Program-made: the position numbers and the translations under genes
The notes under the pieces: generated by a model
Seen by the model: the letters and a program-made list of their open reading frames with translations, nothing else
Database searches by the model: none
Told to the model about the DNA's origin: nothing
In this document: positions 9,201 to 19,000 of the stretch, one piece after another
Layout of the letters: the number at the start of each line of letters is the position of its first letter
Numbering within the stretch: position 1 is the stretch's first letter
Source: Bacteroidota bacterium
Lineage (GTDB): Bacteria > Bacteroidota > Bacteroidia > Chitinophagales > LD1
DNA: 45,824 bases
Direction: 5' to 3'
NCBI GenBank assembly: GCA_026391075.1
Contig: JAPLES010000067.1
Coordinates: 1-45,824 of the forward strand

Positions 9201-9261
9201 TTTCTATAAACTTTCAACCAGTGAAAAGAAAGTTGCAAATGGAAAATTGATTGTTGAATAA
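6241..9261 (+). CDS. SprB-repeat surface protein with T9SS sorting domain
   Basis: This 1006-residue protein has a signal peptide (residues 1-20, ending STQAQ). About seven SprB-type repeats follow over residues 25-550, each with C..G..DG, GGTPPY(T/S)Y.WSN and G.Y.VTVTDA.GC; the first and fourth are degenerate. After these come a Cna-B/SdrD-like segment with an Asp/Asn-rich, calcium-type loop (FNDANGNCIYDSADTN), then a DUF11-like beta-sandwich (DPNEKEVEP, LTYTIHFQNTGTDT). The end is a C-terminal T9SS type A sorting domain (AVPNPFSTSTTITV to GVYFYKLSTSEKK). It should be exported by T9SS to the surface or medium; SprB repeats occur in gliding and surface adhesins. It is a single gene with its own terminator. 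Confidence 0.93.
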   Translation: MKRFLLLLTTCFIFLHSTQAQSINTIDALCFGQCDGAAFLTPTGAAAFFQWSNGDTAQNPINLCAGTYDVTILDNGYLPLDTLTATILEPSMINFGFTMTNVSCFGGFDGSVVLNANGGTPPYSYNWSNGMTGAFGFNLNAGNYFVTITDMNGCTATNVFGVAQPNPIAIALLDSASTTCASCDGSAHSVATGGSSPYTFIWSNGATTQTLTSLCVGTYTLTLVDANGCSASASSSISAPTTLSATQISNHIDCDHPVSNAVLTINNGIAPYYISWGDGTQDSSQLSNVLNHVYVTEGVYDILYNDGSGCGSYILDTIFNNGLVVSIGVIQQPTCVGTNIGRLKAYPAQGSPPYFFLWSTGSTADSTSNLSSGNYSLTVTDSTGCMTTTSYYLNDVSSLTANAIGTSASCINSNMGSAMIYVNGGTPGYTYLWGTAPPQTTQVATNIAPGHYGFTVTDAVGCMVANTANIAFTSYSFYTYISLTAPSNCGISNGSLDAYPSGGTPPYTYLWSNNQTTQTASGLGVGNYTVTVTDAGGCSSTGTTYLSSTCYNTISGNIFNDANGNCIYDSADTNLSGYYVSATNGNITEWGSAWSGGHYTILVHDTGTFTVTLHNYSYGSCGNLTPCGNVNPVHFGSFNNVSSNNNFGFSSAAGFDLALHPGWTSANPGFSKDYWIFYYNQSYTPFTGNATVSFQYDANLTYNSCDPPLPTHNLATRTLSWVVNGVSSWDLRGHCHFTVSPSTPAGYHLQSDFWITPTAGDCDSSNNHQHYAELVASSMDPNEKEVEPAGAILEEDSVLTYTIHFQNTGTDTTWFVILKDTLDANLDVASVRNLASSHTYSEFNISGKGILTWVFNPVFLVDSATNEQASKAFVKFSVKKKSNLPVGTRISNSASIVFDYNSPILTNTVTDTVSEPNYIFQIRGMENVSVTAVPNPFSTSTTITVDGLKEKFDFSLFDVTGRMLNSITSIETKQFELRRDAIPAGVYFYKLSTSEKKVANGKLIVE

Positions 9262-9281
9262 GAGGCTTAAACGTTTATTGT

Positions 9282-9327
9282 AAAACACAACGCCCTTCAA
9301 AAACTTGAAGGGCGTTGTGTTTTTATT
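9282..9327 (+). terminator. rho-independent terminator after the SprB-repeat gene
   Basis: A perfect 19-bp stem (arms 9282-9300 and 9305-9323, loop AAAC) with the core ACACAACGCCCTTCAA is followed by T-rich sequence. It lies 20 bp past the stop. Confidence 0.9.
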
Positions 9328-9380
9328 CATGTTTCTGCATTATCGTCAATCAAATCATTCATTTTTTTTGTCACAGGTAT

Positions 9381-9410
9381 TTGGATAAAAATATTCTTCG
9401 GTTATATTTG
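9381..9410 (+). promoter_or_regulatory. Bacteroidota-type promoter of the rpsP operon
   Basis: TTTG at 9380-9383, a 19-bp spacer and TATATTTG at 9403-9410 match the -33/-7 consensus TTG-N19-TAnnTTTG exactly. It lies 53 bp before the rpsP start, giving a short leader. Confidence 0.85.
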
Positions 9411-9463
9411 CGCTCCCTTAAAAAGGAAATATTAATTAACCAACCCTAAAATTCATTTTAGAC

Positions 9464-10024
9464 ATGGCAGTAAAACTTAGACTTCAGAGACACGGTAGAG
9501 GCAAACGTCCTTTTTACCACATTGTAGCATCAGACAGCCGCGCTCCTCGCGATGGTAAATACATCGAAAGAATTGGCGATTACAATCCGCTTACTAAACC
9601 CGCAACTATCAACGTTAACGTTGATAAAGCTGTTGACTGGTTAGTGAAAGGTGCTGAAATTACCAACACGGTAAAAGCAATTTTCAAATACAAAGGCATT
9701 CTTTACAAAAAACATTTGTTACGTGGAGTAGCAAAGGGTTCTTTTACTGCCGAAGTAGCTGAACAAAAATATTTGCAATGGGTTGATGAGCACAAAAACA
9801 AAGTGCTTGATCACGAAAAGAAACATCACAAAGACAAAACTGAGATTGCCGCTAAGCTTTTAGAAAACGAACAGAAGAAAGCTTCTGATCGCGATGCAAA
9901 ACGCAAGGAAGCATTAGCAGCGGCAGATGAAGCTAAGAAAGTAGCTGACGCACCGGCAGTAGAAGCAACACCGGAAGTTACTACCGAAGCTTCTGCTGAG
10001 ACTACAGAAACTCCTGCAGAATAA
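9464..10024 (+). CDS. rpsP: 30S ribosomal protein S16
   Basis: S16 is a primary binding protein of the 30S subunit. The first 80 residues are canonical (VKLRLQRHGRGKRPFYHIV, ASDSRAPRDGKYIERIGDYN). The protein is 186 residues, about twice the enterobacterial length, with a Lys-rich then Ala/Glu/Thr-rich tail. Such extensions are usual in Bacteroidota. It is the first gene of rpsP-rimM-trmD behind a clear promoter, with rimM starting 10 bp after its stop. Confidence 0.97.
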   Translation: MAVKLRLQRHGRGKRPFYHIVASDSRAPRDGKYIERIGDYNPLTKPATINVNVDKAVDWLVKGAEITNTVKAIFKYKGILYKKHLLRGVAKGSFTAEVAEQKYLQWVDEHKNKVLDHEKKHHKDKTEIAAKLLENEQKKASDRDAKRKEALAAADEAKKVADAPAVEATPEVTTEASAETTETPAE

Positions 10025-10034
10025 AATAACAAGT

Positions 10035-10556
10035 ATGGCTGAATCATTTATTTCAGTCGGAAAAATTGGAAAGCCCCACGGATTAACGGGGGCTTTTCGT
10101 TTTGTATTCTTCCGCGAGCTTAAAAACAAAAAGAAAATACCTGCACATTTTATGTTTCACAAAAACGGAAACTTCCTTCCGTGGTTTGTGAAAGAATTAG
10201 AGTGGAATGGATTTAACGAAGGGTTTCTTTCGTTCGAGGAAATTACCACACCTGAAAAAGCAAAACAGTTTAGCGGTTCTGAAATTTATGTTTCAGAAAA
10301 AGAGGCTGAAATTTTCTTTAAAGATGATGCAGGTGTTTATGATTTTATGATAGGATATAAAGCCTATGAAGAAACAGTTGGACTAATTGGAGAAGTAACA
10401 GAAATAATGGAGAACCCCGGACAACTTCTTTGTGTGCTTAAAACTGCGAATGAGCAAGAAATAGTTATTCCATTTGTGGAAGAGTTTATCATGAAAATAG
10501 AGAAGCGGAAAAAGGAAATTTATTTCTGTCTGCCCGATGGATTGTTAGATATTTAA
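10035..10556 (+). CDS. rimM: ribosome maturation factor RimM
   Basis: RimM helps mature the 16S rRNA 3' domain of the 30S subunit and binds S19. The 173-residue protein shows the N-terminal barrel start ([16 protein letters not shown]) and the C-terminal PRC-like barrel ([40 protein letters not shown], ending LPDGLLDI). Position between rpsP and trmD is the conserved bacterial order and supports the call. Confidence 0.96.
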   Translation: MAESFISVGKIGKPHGLTGAFRFVFFRELKNKKKIPAHFMFHKNGNFLPWFVKELEWNGFNEGFLSFEEITTPEKAKQFSGSEIYVSEKEAEIFFKDDAGVYDFMIGYKAYEETVGLIGEVTEIMENPGQLLCVLKTANEQEIVIPFVEEFIMKIEKRKKEIYFCLPDGLLDI

Positions 10557-10567
10557 AAACACGTAGT

Positions 10568-11248
10568 GTGAGAATTGATATCATCAGTGTAGTTCCCGAT
10601 TTATTACAAAGCCCGTTTAGTCATTCCATACTCAAGCGCGCTAAGGAAAGAGGTTTGCTAGAAGTGAACGTGATTAACCTGCGCGATTTTTCTACCAGCA
10701 AACAAAAACAAGTGGACGATTATCAATATGGTGGAGGTGCCGGCATGGTAATGATGTGCGAGCCTATTTCAAATTGTATGGAGCATTTGAAAAAGGAAAG
10801 AAGTTACGATGAGATTATTTACATGACACCCGATGGCGAATTGATGAATCAGAAAATGATGAACACGCTTTCACTCAAAAATAATTTCATCATTCTTTGT
10901 GGTCATTACAAAGGCATTGATGAACGCATTCGTCAGTTATACATCACTAAAGAAATTTCGATAGGCGATTATGTACTAAGCGGTGGCGAATTAGCGGCCG
11001 CAGTTTTTACTGATGCCATAGGCAGATTACTGCCGGGTGTATTGAACGATGAAACATCGGCACTCACTGATTCTTTTCAGGATAATCTTCTTTCACCACC
11101 GGTGTACACACGTCCTGAAAATTTCAAAGATTTAATTGTGCCTGAAGTATTGCTGTCGGGTCACGAGAAAAAAATAAACGATTGGCGTTATGAAAACGCT
11201 ATTGAAAGAACTAAAACACGCAGACCTGATTTGCTTAAGGAAGAGTAA
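10568..11248 (+). CDS. trmD: tRNA (guanine-N1)-methyltransferase TrmD
   Basis: TrmD methylates G37 of tRNAs from AdoMet using a trefoil-knot SPOUT fold. The 226-residue protein starts with GTG at 10568, the only start giving the family N terminus ([12 protein letters not shown]). Motifs include YGGGAGMVM, the knot segments [12 protein letters not shown] and [15 protein letters not shown], and the C-terminal [13 protein letters not shown]. It is last in the rpsP operon, 11 bp after rimM, and is followed by a terminator. Confidence 0.97.
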   Translation: MRIDIISVVPDLLQSPFSHSILKRAKERGLLEVNVINLRDFSTSKQKQVDDYQYGGGAGMVMMCEPISNCMEHLKKERSYDEIIYMTPDGELMNQKMMNTLSLKNNFIILCGHYKGIDERIRQLYITKEISIGDYVLSGGELAAAVFTDAIGRLLPGVLNDETSALTDSFQDNLLSPPVYTRPENFKDLIVPEVLLSGHEKKINDWRYENAIERTKTRRPDLLKEE

Positions 11249-11283
11249 GTTCAACTCCTTTGTATCTACCTAAAATAAAAAGA

Positions 11284-11310
11284 CCCGAGTCGAGCGACTC
11301 GGGAATTTTT
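11284..11310 (+). terminator. rho-independent terminator of the rpsP operon
   Basis: CCCGAGTCG and CGACTCGGG (11284-11292 and 11295-11303) form a GC-rich stem followed by AATTTTT. It lies 35 bp after the trmD stop and before the convergent ftsZ. Confidence 0.85.
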
Positions 11311-11375
11311 GGACACACTAACTAAAGGAGAGACTCTTTTCCCGCTAAACTTTTTCAAGTTTCACGGGAGTATCA

Positions 11376-12992
11376 TCAATCTACATTATCATGTAGATAG
11401 GAATTATTCTTTTTTATTTCAGGACGATCAAATGCATCGGTGCTTAAGCTATAACGTGAGGCATCACTTTGAGAAGAGAAATCATTTTGTGTTCCTACTT
11501 CAACACCCTTTCTTTTATAGGCTGGTTCATTTTCTAATTCATTTACATTTTGCTTGTTTCCAAAACGAAAACTTAAACCTGCCAATACTTTTTTCCTTTC
11601 TTCTAGCACTTGGGTTCTATCCTGTTCAGTTGCTAAAGTAGGTGTAGTTTCATAGGTAGTTTTTGTATACACCACAAAGTCTTCCTCCTTTTTTTCAACT
11701 ATAACAATTGGGTCATTTGGTGCAACTGGCTCTTCAGTTTCTGCTGTTACTTCGCTAAGTTGTTGTTCTTCGCGACTTACTTCAAACTCTACACTTACTT
11801 CTTGTTTAGTAGTATCTTCAACCATTGGGGCGAACAAACTATAATTCTCTTCTTCAATCATAGAAGTATTAGCAACAGGTTCTTCTACTTTTGGTTCTTC
11901 TACCGTTACATTTACAGCTGGTTGATTTGTAATTAATGGAAAAGAAGCGTTGGAGTTTTCTTCAGTTTTATCATTCAACTCATAAACCTTCACCACTTTT
12001 TGCTCAATGAAACCACCGGGTTTCTTTACTACTTCAAATCCTGTTGCAATAACTGTTACTGAAAGTTTATCTCCCAAAGAGGGATCATCGCAAGCACCCA
12101 AAATAATATCAGTACTACCGGCTGCTTCTTGTACAAATTCCATGATAGCACCTATTTCATCCATAGTAACCTGTTGTGCTCCGGTGGTAATGTTCACTAG
12201 CACTTTCTTTGCTCCGTGAATTTCTGTATCATTTAATAAAGGAGAATTCAACGCTCCTCTAACTGCAAGCATAGCTCTATCTTCACCTTCGGCAGTGGCA
12301 CAACCCATAATAGCCGAGCCACCATTCTTCATTACCGTTTGCACATCGGCAAAGTCAACGTTTATTTCTCCCGGCACTGTAATAATTTCAGAAATTGCTT
12401 TTGCGGCAGTTGTCAAAATATTATTTGCATGACCAAACGCTTCGCTGCGTTTCAAGTTGCCATACATGCCGCGAATTTTATCGTTATTAATGATTAGAAG
12501 GGTATCAACGTTTTCGCGCAATCTTTCAATTCCTTCAAGCGCATGGTTATAGCGATTCTTACCTTCAAACCAAAAAGGTGTAGTAACAATACCCACTGTA
12601 AGTACTCCCATTTCGCGAGCAATACGCGCTACTACAGGTGCAGCACCTGTTCCAGTTCCACCGCCCATACCGGCAGTTATAAAAACCATTTTCGTATTCT
12701 TCGAAAGCAAATCTTTAATAGCATCTATAGATTCTTCGGCAGCAATTTCACCCACTTTAGGTTGCGCACCAGCACCAAGTCCTTGTGTCGAGTTAGGTCC
12801 TAATTGAATTTTGTTTGGAATCAAACTCATGTCTAATGCCTGTGCATCTGTGTTCAGCACTACGAAGTTCACCCCTACGATACCCTGGTCATACATATGA
12901 TTAACGGCATTGCTTCCGCCACCACCCACTCCAAATACTTTAATAATCGAAGCCTGATCTTTTGGTAAGTCGAATTGAAAAAGTGGTTCCAT
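11376..12992 (-). CDS. ftsZ: cell division protein FtsZ
   Basis: FtsZ is the tubulin-like GTPase that forms the division ring. The start at ATG 12992 (MEPLFQFDLP) is preferred; the longer frame adds a 26-residue segment without family features. The GTPase core (to about residue 330) shows GVGGGGSNAVNHM, the tubulin signature GGGTGTGAAPVVA and NVDFADVQTVM. A long acidic Val/Glu/Thr linker of about 170 residues leads to the conserved end STDAFDRPEIKK, the presumed FtsA-binding peptide. At 538 residues it is long, as usual in Bacteroidota. The expected upstream neighbours (murC, ftsQ, ftsA) are absent: upstream on this strand lie a 247-bp gap and addB. Confidence 0.97.
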   Translation of the reverse strand: MEPLFQFDLPKDQASIIKVFGVGGGGSNAVNHMYDQGIVGVNFVVLNTDAQALDMSLIPNKIQLGPNSTQGLGAGAQPKVGEIAAEESIDAIKDLLSKNTKMVFITAGMGGGTGTGAAPVVARIAREMGVLTVGIVTTPFWFEGKNRYNHALEGIERLRENVDTLLIINNDKIRGMYGNLKRSEAFGHANNILTTAAKAISEIITVPGEINVDFADVQTVMKNGGSAIMGCATAEGEDRAMLAVRGALNSPLLNDTEIHGAKKVLVNITTGAQQVTMDEIGAIMEFVQEAAGSTDIILGACDDPSLGDKLSVTVIATGFEVVKKPGGFIEQKVVKVYELNDKTEENSNASFPLITNQPAVNVTVEEPKVEEPVANTSMIEEENYSLFAPMVEDTTKQEVSVEFEVSREEQQLSEVTAETEEPVAPNDPIVIVEKKEEDFVVYTKTTYETTPTLATEQDRTQVLEERKKVLAGLSFRFGNKQNVNELENEPAYKRKGVEVGTQNDFSSQSDASRYSLSTDAFDRPEIKKNNSYLHDNVD

Positions 12993-13169
12993 GTTGTTTG
13001 CTTTAGTTTCGATTTGTTTTGTGAAAACAAAAACCGAACGTGAATAATGTGTGTGTGCGTTTATTCGCAATACGAATGTGCATACTGAGCGAGTAAGGGA
13101 GAAATATCTGCCGCTTCAATTATCTACTCCAATATGTGTGGTGTAAAAAAAAAGATACAGGAGGCTGTT

Positions 13170-13222
13170 TGTCTTCCTCTTTGAGGAGGGGTCTCGCTGC
13201 TTAGTGCGATACGGAGGAGGAT
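13170..13222. repeat. G/A-rich hairpin element between addB and ftsZ
   Basis: The segment contains TCCTC-TTT-GAGGA and a second GGAGGAGG block about 30 bp later. It lies in the 247-bp gap between addB and ftsZ, which otherwise holds no gene or recognisable promoter. It may be another dispersed repeat; no second copy is seen here. Confidence 0.3.
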
Positions 13223-13239
13223 ACATTCTAAAAATAGAA

Positions 13240-16050
13240 TTACCTCATACAGATTCCCGCAAACTCGCAAAACTTACATCGCTCTACATCTTTTGTTTTT
13301 GAAAACGGAATTGTAGTATCAATCAGTTGGCTCAAAATCTCTTTCAGTTTTTCTTCGAAAAGCAGAATAGTGGATTCATCGAGTAAATCATTCGTTTTAT
13401 CGATGCGAAGTGTTTCTATTTTCTTGTCTTCACTCTTTAACCAATAGATGCCAGAACGAATTGCAAAATCACTTTGTGTTTTTTGTTTGTAATACAGCCA
13501 GGCATAAACCAATAACTGAACAGGTTTTGAATACTTAGGGTCGGTCATGAGTTCGTCCCACACCTCTTCGTCAAGCACTGGAATTTTCTTAGCGCGATTT
13601 GATGTCTTGTAATCGGTAATTTGAATTACTCCGCCTACTTTTTCAATTCTGTCAATCTTGCCGCTTATCAAAATTTCATTTCCGTGGATAATAATCGGTG
13701 CTTGCAATTTTTCTTCAAGCATTACAATTTCTGTTTGCACGCCTACATCATTCATTTGAAGAAGATGAGTTTGTTCAAACTTTAAAAACTCGGATGTTAG
13801 TTTCACGCAAACTTTAAACAACAACAAATTTTTACCTCTGCTGAGAGACTCAATATCAAATCGAGTTTGCAAATATTCTCTTACCAAATTTTCAACCAGC
13901 GAACGATCTTTTAGATAGGTGTCAATGAACTTCGCTTCAATTGCTGTGCCTTCTTTCTGCTCATAAATCTTTTCCAACGCATGATGCACAGCCGAACCAA
14001 TGGTAGAAGCATCGAGACTTTCTTCCATGTCGTCCTGCTCGCGAATGCCCGCTATGTAGCGGAAATAATATTGTAGGGTGCAATTGATATAGGTGTTCAG
14101 CGCAGAAGGTGACATGCCCGATTCGGTAAGCAACTTCATCAACTTCTTCATCACCTCTTCATTCTTTTCAATATGAATAGCTGGTTCGCCTGTTGCAACT
14201 GGTGGGTCAACGGCAAAAATCAAATCTTCGATTTTTATTTTTTCTGAAATCATTTCACGTTGCATCTGAAGAATGAAACGGCTTTTTTCACCGCCACCAA
14301 ATTCTCCGGGTTCTGTGTTGTAAAGTAGAAACACATTTTCTGCCTTTTGAAACAAGCGATAGAAAAGATAGGCCGTATTGGCATCGCGCTCTTTGTGAGT
14401 AGTTAAAAACTCCCTGCGCAATTCATAAGGAATATACGTGTTCGTGTTTTTGCCCGAAGGCAGAATGCCTTCGTTTGCAGAAAGAATAATCACGTTTTTG
14501 AAATCAAGACCCCGTGTTTCCTGCAAACCCATTATCTGTAAACCCTGAACGGGGTCACCTTCAAGCGGCACTCGCTCTGAACGAAAGTTTTCGCGCAACA
14601 TGGCTATGAAAGTTTTAACACTCACCATATTTCCCTCTGAGAAGATAGTTTGAGAAGAAGTAAGTATGTTGAGAATGCGAAAAGTAATTTCAACTTCAGA
14701 AGCCAGTGAGGCATTTCCTTTTTTTGTTTTTGCTATCAACTGTTGCAATAACGTATTGATGTTTGAAGAGAGGAACTGCGCGTATTGATTGGCTTCTGTT
14801 CCGTAGAAGAAAACAGAATCAACTTCACTACCCAATGCTTTTAATATTTCTTCCCTTCTAATCAGAATACGATTCTGCGATTTCATTTCCTCCACAAAGC
14901 CTTCCACTTTTCTTTTGTTGAAAATTAAGCCGAAGAAATTGTGTTGTAACAATTCGAAAACGTCTTTGTAATAAAATCTCTGCGTTCCATCCTTTGCCAG
15001 GTAACGTTGAGTGTTCTCATACAATCGAAAAATTATTTCGAACCACGAAGCAGTATTACTCCCAGCAATGCTTAACCCCATCGTAATGTTTACCGTGTCA
15101 ATATTTGAAGGAAGATGTGCAATGAGCGGAGAAAGTAATTTCTCATCGGGAACCACGATCACCGTATCTAGTGATGATTCGGAATTCAGTTGCAGTTTAT
15201 TTTGCAAAATATCTGCCATCGCTTTTACCTGACCAATATTTTTTGCAGCGCCAATTATTTGAATTTTCTTTTCGCGCGTAGCTATTTCATTCACTAAATC
15301 ACTTTCCGAAATTCTGAATTTCGATTTGTGTTTGCGAAAAAACATTCCTGCTTCCTGTAACTCATCGTTCACATAATACTTATCCGCATCCCACAAAATT
15401 TCAGTTTTTGTTTTCTGTGTTAAGTAAGCAATGGCCTCTTCATCGGTTTTGTTTAAACCGCTAAAGCCAACAAAATAAACTTGCGAATGGTTGACGGCTA
15501 TTTCAGAAATATTTTCAGTCATGTTACGAAGAATCATTCCTCGATAACCTTTCTTTTCACTCACTAATTTCTCACGAAGAGCGTGATACAGCAAGCCAAA
15601 GTCTTCCCAAAACTTTCGATACTTGATTTGATACTCAGTTAACTCTTCACCGGGAACAAAAGTGTTCATGCTTTGCAGCATCTCTAAATTTTTGAAGAAA
15701 AGTTTCGAATCACACATTTGCAAATCGAGTTCGTCAAAATCGTTTAGCATAATATTTGCTGTACCTATAAATTCATCGAGCGTTAAACTTCCGCCAATTT
15801 GTTGATGGCAATTGTAAAGTAAAGTGATGAGCTCAATATTGTCAGCTAATACGAGTTTACTCTTACTAAGCAACCAGTTTTGAAGCGTAGAAATTTCGGG
15901 AGCGACAATGGCACGTTCTGCCAACTGCTGCAATGCGTTTTTGAAATACGTACACGAACGTTGGTTAGGCATAAGCACTAACACATTGCTCAGGTTATTA
16001 CCATGAGAAAGCAGAATTTTTTCAGCAGCTTGTTGTATAAATGTTTTCAT
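13240..16050 (-). CDS. addB: AddB-like nuclease subunit with Fe-S PD-(D/E)XK domain
   Basis: AddB forms, with AddA, the helicase-nuclease that resects double-strand breaks for RecA. The start at ATG 16050 (MKTFIQQAAEKILL) overlaps the addA stop by ATGA, so the pair is translationally coupled. The 936-residue protein has an inactive helicase-like N terminus (VLVLMPNQRSCTYFKNAL, no Walker A). The C-terminal RecB-family nuclease shows ISGKIDRIE and QITDYKTS. Four cysteines typical of the AddB iron-sulfur clasp are present, one in NCTLQYYFRYI and three in CKFCEFAGIC at the very end. Length is somewhat short for the family. Confidence 0.85.
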   Translation of the reverse strand: MKTFIQQAAEKILLSHGNNLSNVLVLMPNQRSCTYFKNALQQLAERAIVAPEISTLQNWLLSKSKLVLADNIELITLLYNCHQQIGGSLTLDEFIGTANIMLNDFDELDLQMCDSKLFFKNLEMLQSMNTFVPGEELTEYQIKYRKFWEDFGLLYHALREKLVSEKKGYRGMILRNMTENISEIAVNHSQVYFVGFSGLNKTDEEAIAYLTQKTKTEILWDADKYYVNDELQEAGMFFRKHKSKFRISESDLVNEIATREKKIQIIGAAKNIGQVKAMADILQNKLQLNSESSLDTVIVVPDEKLLSPLIAHLPSNIDTVNITMGLSIAGSNTASWFEIIFRLYENTQRYLAKDGTQRFYYKDVFELLQHNFFGLIFNKRKVEGFVEEMKSQNRILIRREEILKALGSEVDSVFFYGTEANQYAQFLSSNINTLLQQLIAKTKKGNASLASEVEITFRILNILTSSQTIFSEGNMVSVKTFIAMLRENFRSERVPLEGDPVQGLQIMGLQETRGLDFKNVIILSANEGILPSGKNTNTYIPYELRREFLTTHKERDANTAYLFYRLFQKAENVFLLYNTEPGEFGGGEKSRFILQMQREMISEKIKIEDLIFAVDPPVATGEPAIHIEKNEEVMKKLMKLLTESGMSPSALNTYINCTLQYYFRYIAGIREQDDMEESLDASTIGSAVHHALEKIYEQKEGTAIEAKFIDTYLKDRSLVENLVREYLQTRFDIESLSRGKNLLLFKVCVKLTSEFLKFEQTHLLQMNDVGVQTEIVMLEEKLQAPIIIHGNEILISGKIDRIEKVGGVIQITDYKTSNRAKKIPVLDEEVWDELMTDPKYSKPVQLLVYAWLYYKQKTQSDFAIRSGIYWLKSEDKKIETLRIDKTNDLLDESTILLFEEKLKEILSQLIDTTIPFSKTKDVERCKFCEFAGICMR

Positions 16051-19000
16051 TTTACGACAACCGCTTTTTGACTTTGTGTATAAAACAAAATTTTCTCTTT
16101 CACTTTTATTCCCGCCTCTTCGAGCCATTGAGCGTAATCGCGCAACTGCTGTTGATACTCCGGTCTTTCGTTTCCTGATTTGTAATCGAGCACCGTGGCT
16201 CCGTCTTCAAACAATATTACTCTATCGGGAATTCTGATTTTTTCATTCTTCTTTAATAGCTGACGTTCATTCAAAACAGTTGATGTGCCGTCAAAATATT
16301 TTTTCAAATCAGCATGTTGAAGAACTGAGTGTAGTTGATCGCTTAAGTGCTGCACTTCGTTTTCTTCAATTACTCCTTCAGCAAGTAGAGAGCGTAACAC
16401 AGTTTCTTCATCTCCGGTTTTCTGAATTCGTTTCAATGCTTCGTGCAATAAATTGCCTTCGTTTATTTTTTCTTTGCTCTTATCGTTCCACAACAAATCT
16501 GCCCGCATTCTGATTTTAATATTAGATGCGAGTAAGTTTTTTGAATTGGTTTTTCCTTTTTCGAAGGAAGCAAGTGAAGTATTGTTCCCGTTCCCAAATA
16601 TTTTTACAAACTCTTCATCACCAAAATTATAATTGCGGTAACCTTCCCACAAGCCAGTGCTTTTGAGAAATGAAATAAGAATTGCCGTTACAGAATTATT
16701 CGATATCGGTTCTTTATCTTCTTCTTTCGAAAGAATATAAAGTGCGTCTTCTGCACGTGTAGTGGCTACATAAAGCAGGTTCAACAAATCGAGAAAAGTT
16801 TTTTCTATCTCTTTTTCATACAACAAAGCAAATTCTGTTTCAAGAACATCTTTAGTGTTTGGCAATAATCCAATTGGCAGTTGTGGCAACCAGTTTTTGT
16901 TCAGGTCAATCCAAAAAGAATCTTCACCGGGTTTTTGCTTTTCACTGGCATCGGCAAGTATTACAATTGGAAATTCTAATCCCTTTGATTTGTGAATGGT
17001 CATAATGCGTACTGCATCCATACTATCAGGATAGATAATGCTCTTTTTGTCTTTTACTTTCTCCCACCAATTTAAAAAATCATCAATACTGTTTCCGTAA
17101 CGCGAAGCAAAAAGCAACACTTCATCTAAGAAGAACTGAACGAACGGGTCATCGTTTTCTAATTGGAAAATTTGAATGAGTTGATAGAGCAAATCGCTTA
17201 ATCGTCCTGTAACTAATTCATTGGAGTTAAATTCTAATCCTGTTTGTTTGCGCACATATTCTTCAAACTCAAGGGCAGAAGTTTTTAAATCAATAGTTTC
17301 CAGATGAAGTTCTTTGTTCAGCAAGAGAAAAGCAAAATGAAGAATTTCAGCGCGTGAAATATGGTTGTCTTTTCTATTTAAGTAGGAAAGAATAGCTAGG
17401 AGGAAATGCACTTTTGGCGAATGATGTATCAACAAACTTTCGGGCGATACCACTTTAATACCTTTTGAAACCAGATACGATGCAATGAAACTTGCGTTCT
17501 TGTTAGACCGCGTTAGCACTGCTACCTCTTTGTAATGGTAACCCCGTTGTAAAACATCGTTTACAATTTCTTCCACACGTAATGCGCGAACATCATTTAG
17601 TGATAGTTCAGCTTCTTCTTCTTTCAAAAATTCGATACTTACAAAACCGCCATCGTCTTTTCTTCCTTGCTTTTGAAAATAGTCGGCATAAATATTTTTG
17701 TTTTTGAGTTCGGGCAATTCAAGCAATTCTTTATAAAGCAAATTGTTGAAGTCAACAATTTCTTTTCTGCTTCTAAAATTATTCTCCAACGTAATAACTC
17801 CGGCTCCGTAATTGTTAATGGCAACTTCGCGTCCTTTTAAAATCTCATCGCCATCGCTGCCATAAACTTTCGGGAGTACAGAAAACTGTTCTACTTCACC
17901 ACCACGAAAGCGATAAATCGCCTGCTTACCATCGCCCACCACTAAACTATCTTCGCTTTTGAATTGCGAATTTTCAATCAACGGCAACAAATTTCTCCAT
18001 TGAATAACCGAAGTATCCTGAAACTCATCAATGAGAATATTGTCGTAGCGGTCGCCAATGCGTTCATAGATAATGGGCGCATCTTGTTCTTTCACAATCT
18101 CAAAAACCTTGTGTTGAAAATCGCTGATGTGAAGAATATTGTTTTCGGTTTTTACCTCATCCATCAACTTCTTTAAATCGGTAAGCAGAATGAAAGAGTA
18201 GAAATTTTTCAATAGTAAATCAGCCAGAAAATAATCTTTGCCCTGCTTGTTCCAAAGTTGAGCAATGTTGTTGTAGTGAACATTAAGTTGTGCTTTTTGC
18301 GTTTCGGTAATGGAAGATGTCTTACTCCATTTATCCTCATTAATAGTTGCATTTACATAACTGTTGCCTAAAATTTTGGGAGGAAATTCACTTTCTGCAT
18401 ACGCTTTGAAAAAGCCGAACAAACCTGTATTGCCATAATGAAAATCCTTTGCTGTTAGTCCGTTTGTAACAATAAAGTCAAACGCTTTTTTGCCTTCAGC
18501 AAATACCTGTTGTTCAAACGAAATTTTAAAAGCATAAAGCGAATTGTGAACTTCGCGCAAATCATCGAAGGAAACAAAACTGAGTTGTTGAATTTTGGAT
18601 TGCGCTTTATCAACAAACAATTGTTTGCCAAGTTTTGAAATTTCTTTTTCTACGTTCCAGCTTTTGCCGTCTTCGATTTTTGATTCTGCAAATTCTAAAA
18701 CTGCTTGCGTTACCTGTTGATCTGTTTCATTCAACCTATCAAGCAATAACTGAATAGCTTCATTAAGTAACTCTTTGCTATCCATTTCAATTTCAAAATT
18801 CATGGGCAAATGCAAATCGTAAGCAAACGAACGAACGATGCGATGAACAAAACTGTCAATGGTGCAAACAGAAATATCGGCATAGTTGTGCAACATGTTT
18901 CTGAGAATATTGGAAGCATCACTCTTCAATTCATTTTCACTTTTGCCTGTTAACTCACCCAATTCTTTATTGAGCGATTTATATTTGATTTCGTTTTTCG

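Noticed and set aside
11309-11641. Plus-strand open frame overlapping the 3' end of ftsZ
   Set aside because: It lies antisense to the FtsZ C-terminal linker, shows no family feature and has a low-complexity His/Phe composition.
13170-13222. G/A-rich hairpin before ftsZ considered as a riboswitch or attenuator
   Set aside because: The stem is only 5 bp, no known aptamer core is visible, and it lies about 180 bp from the start codon.
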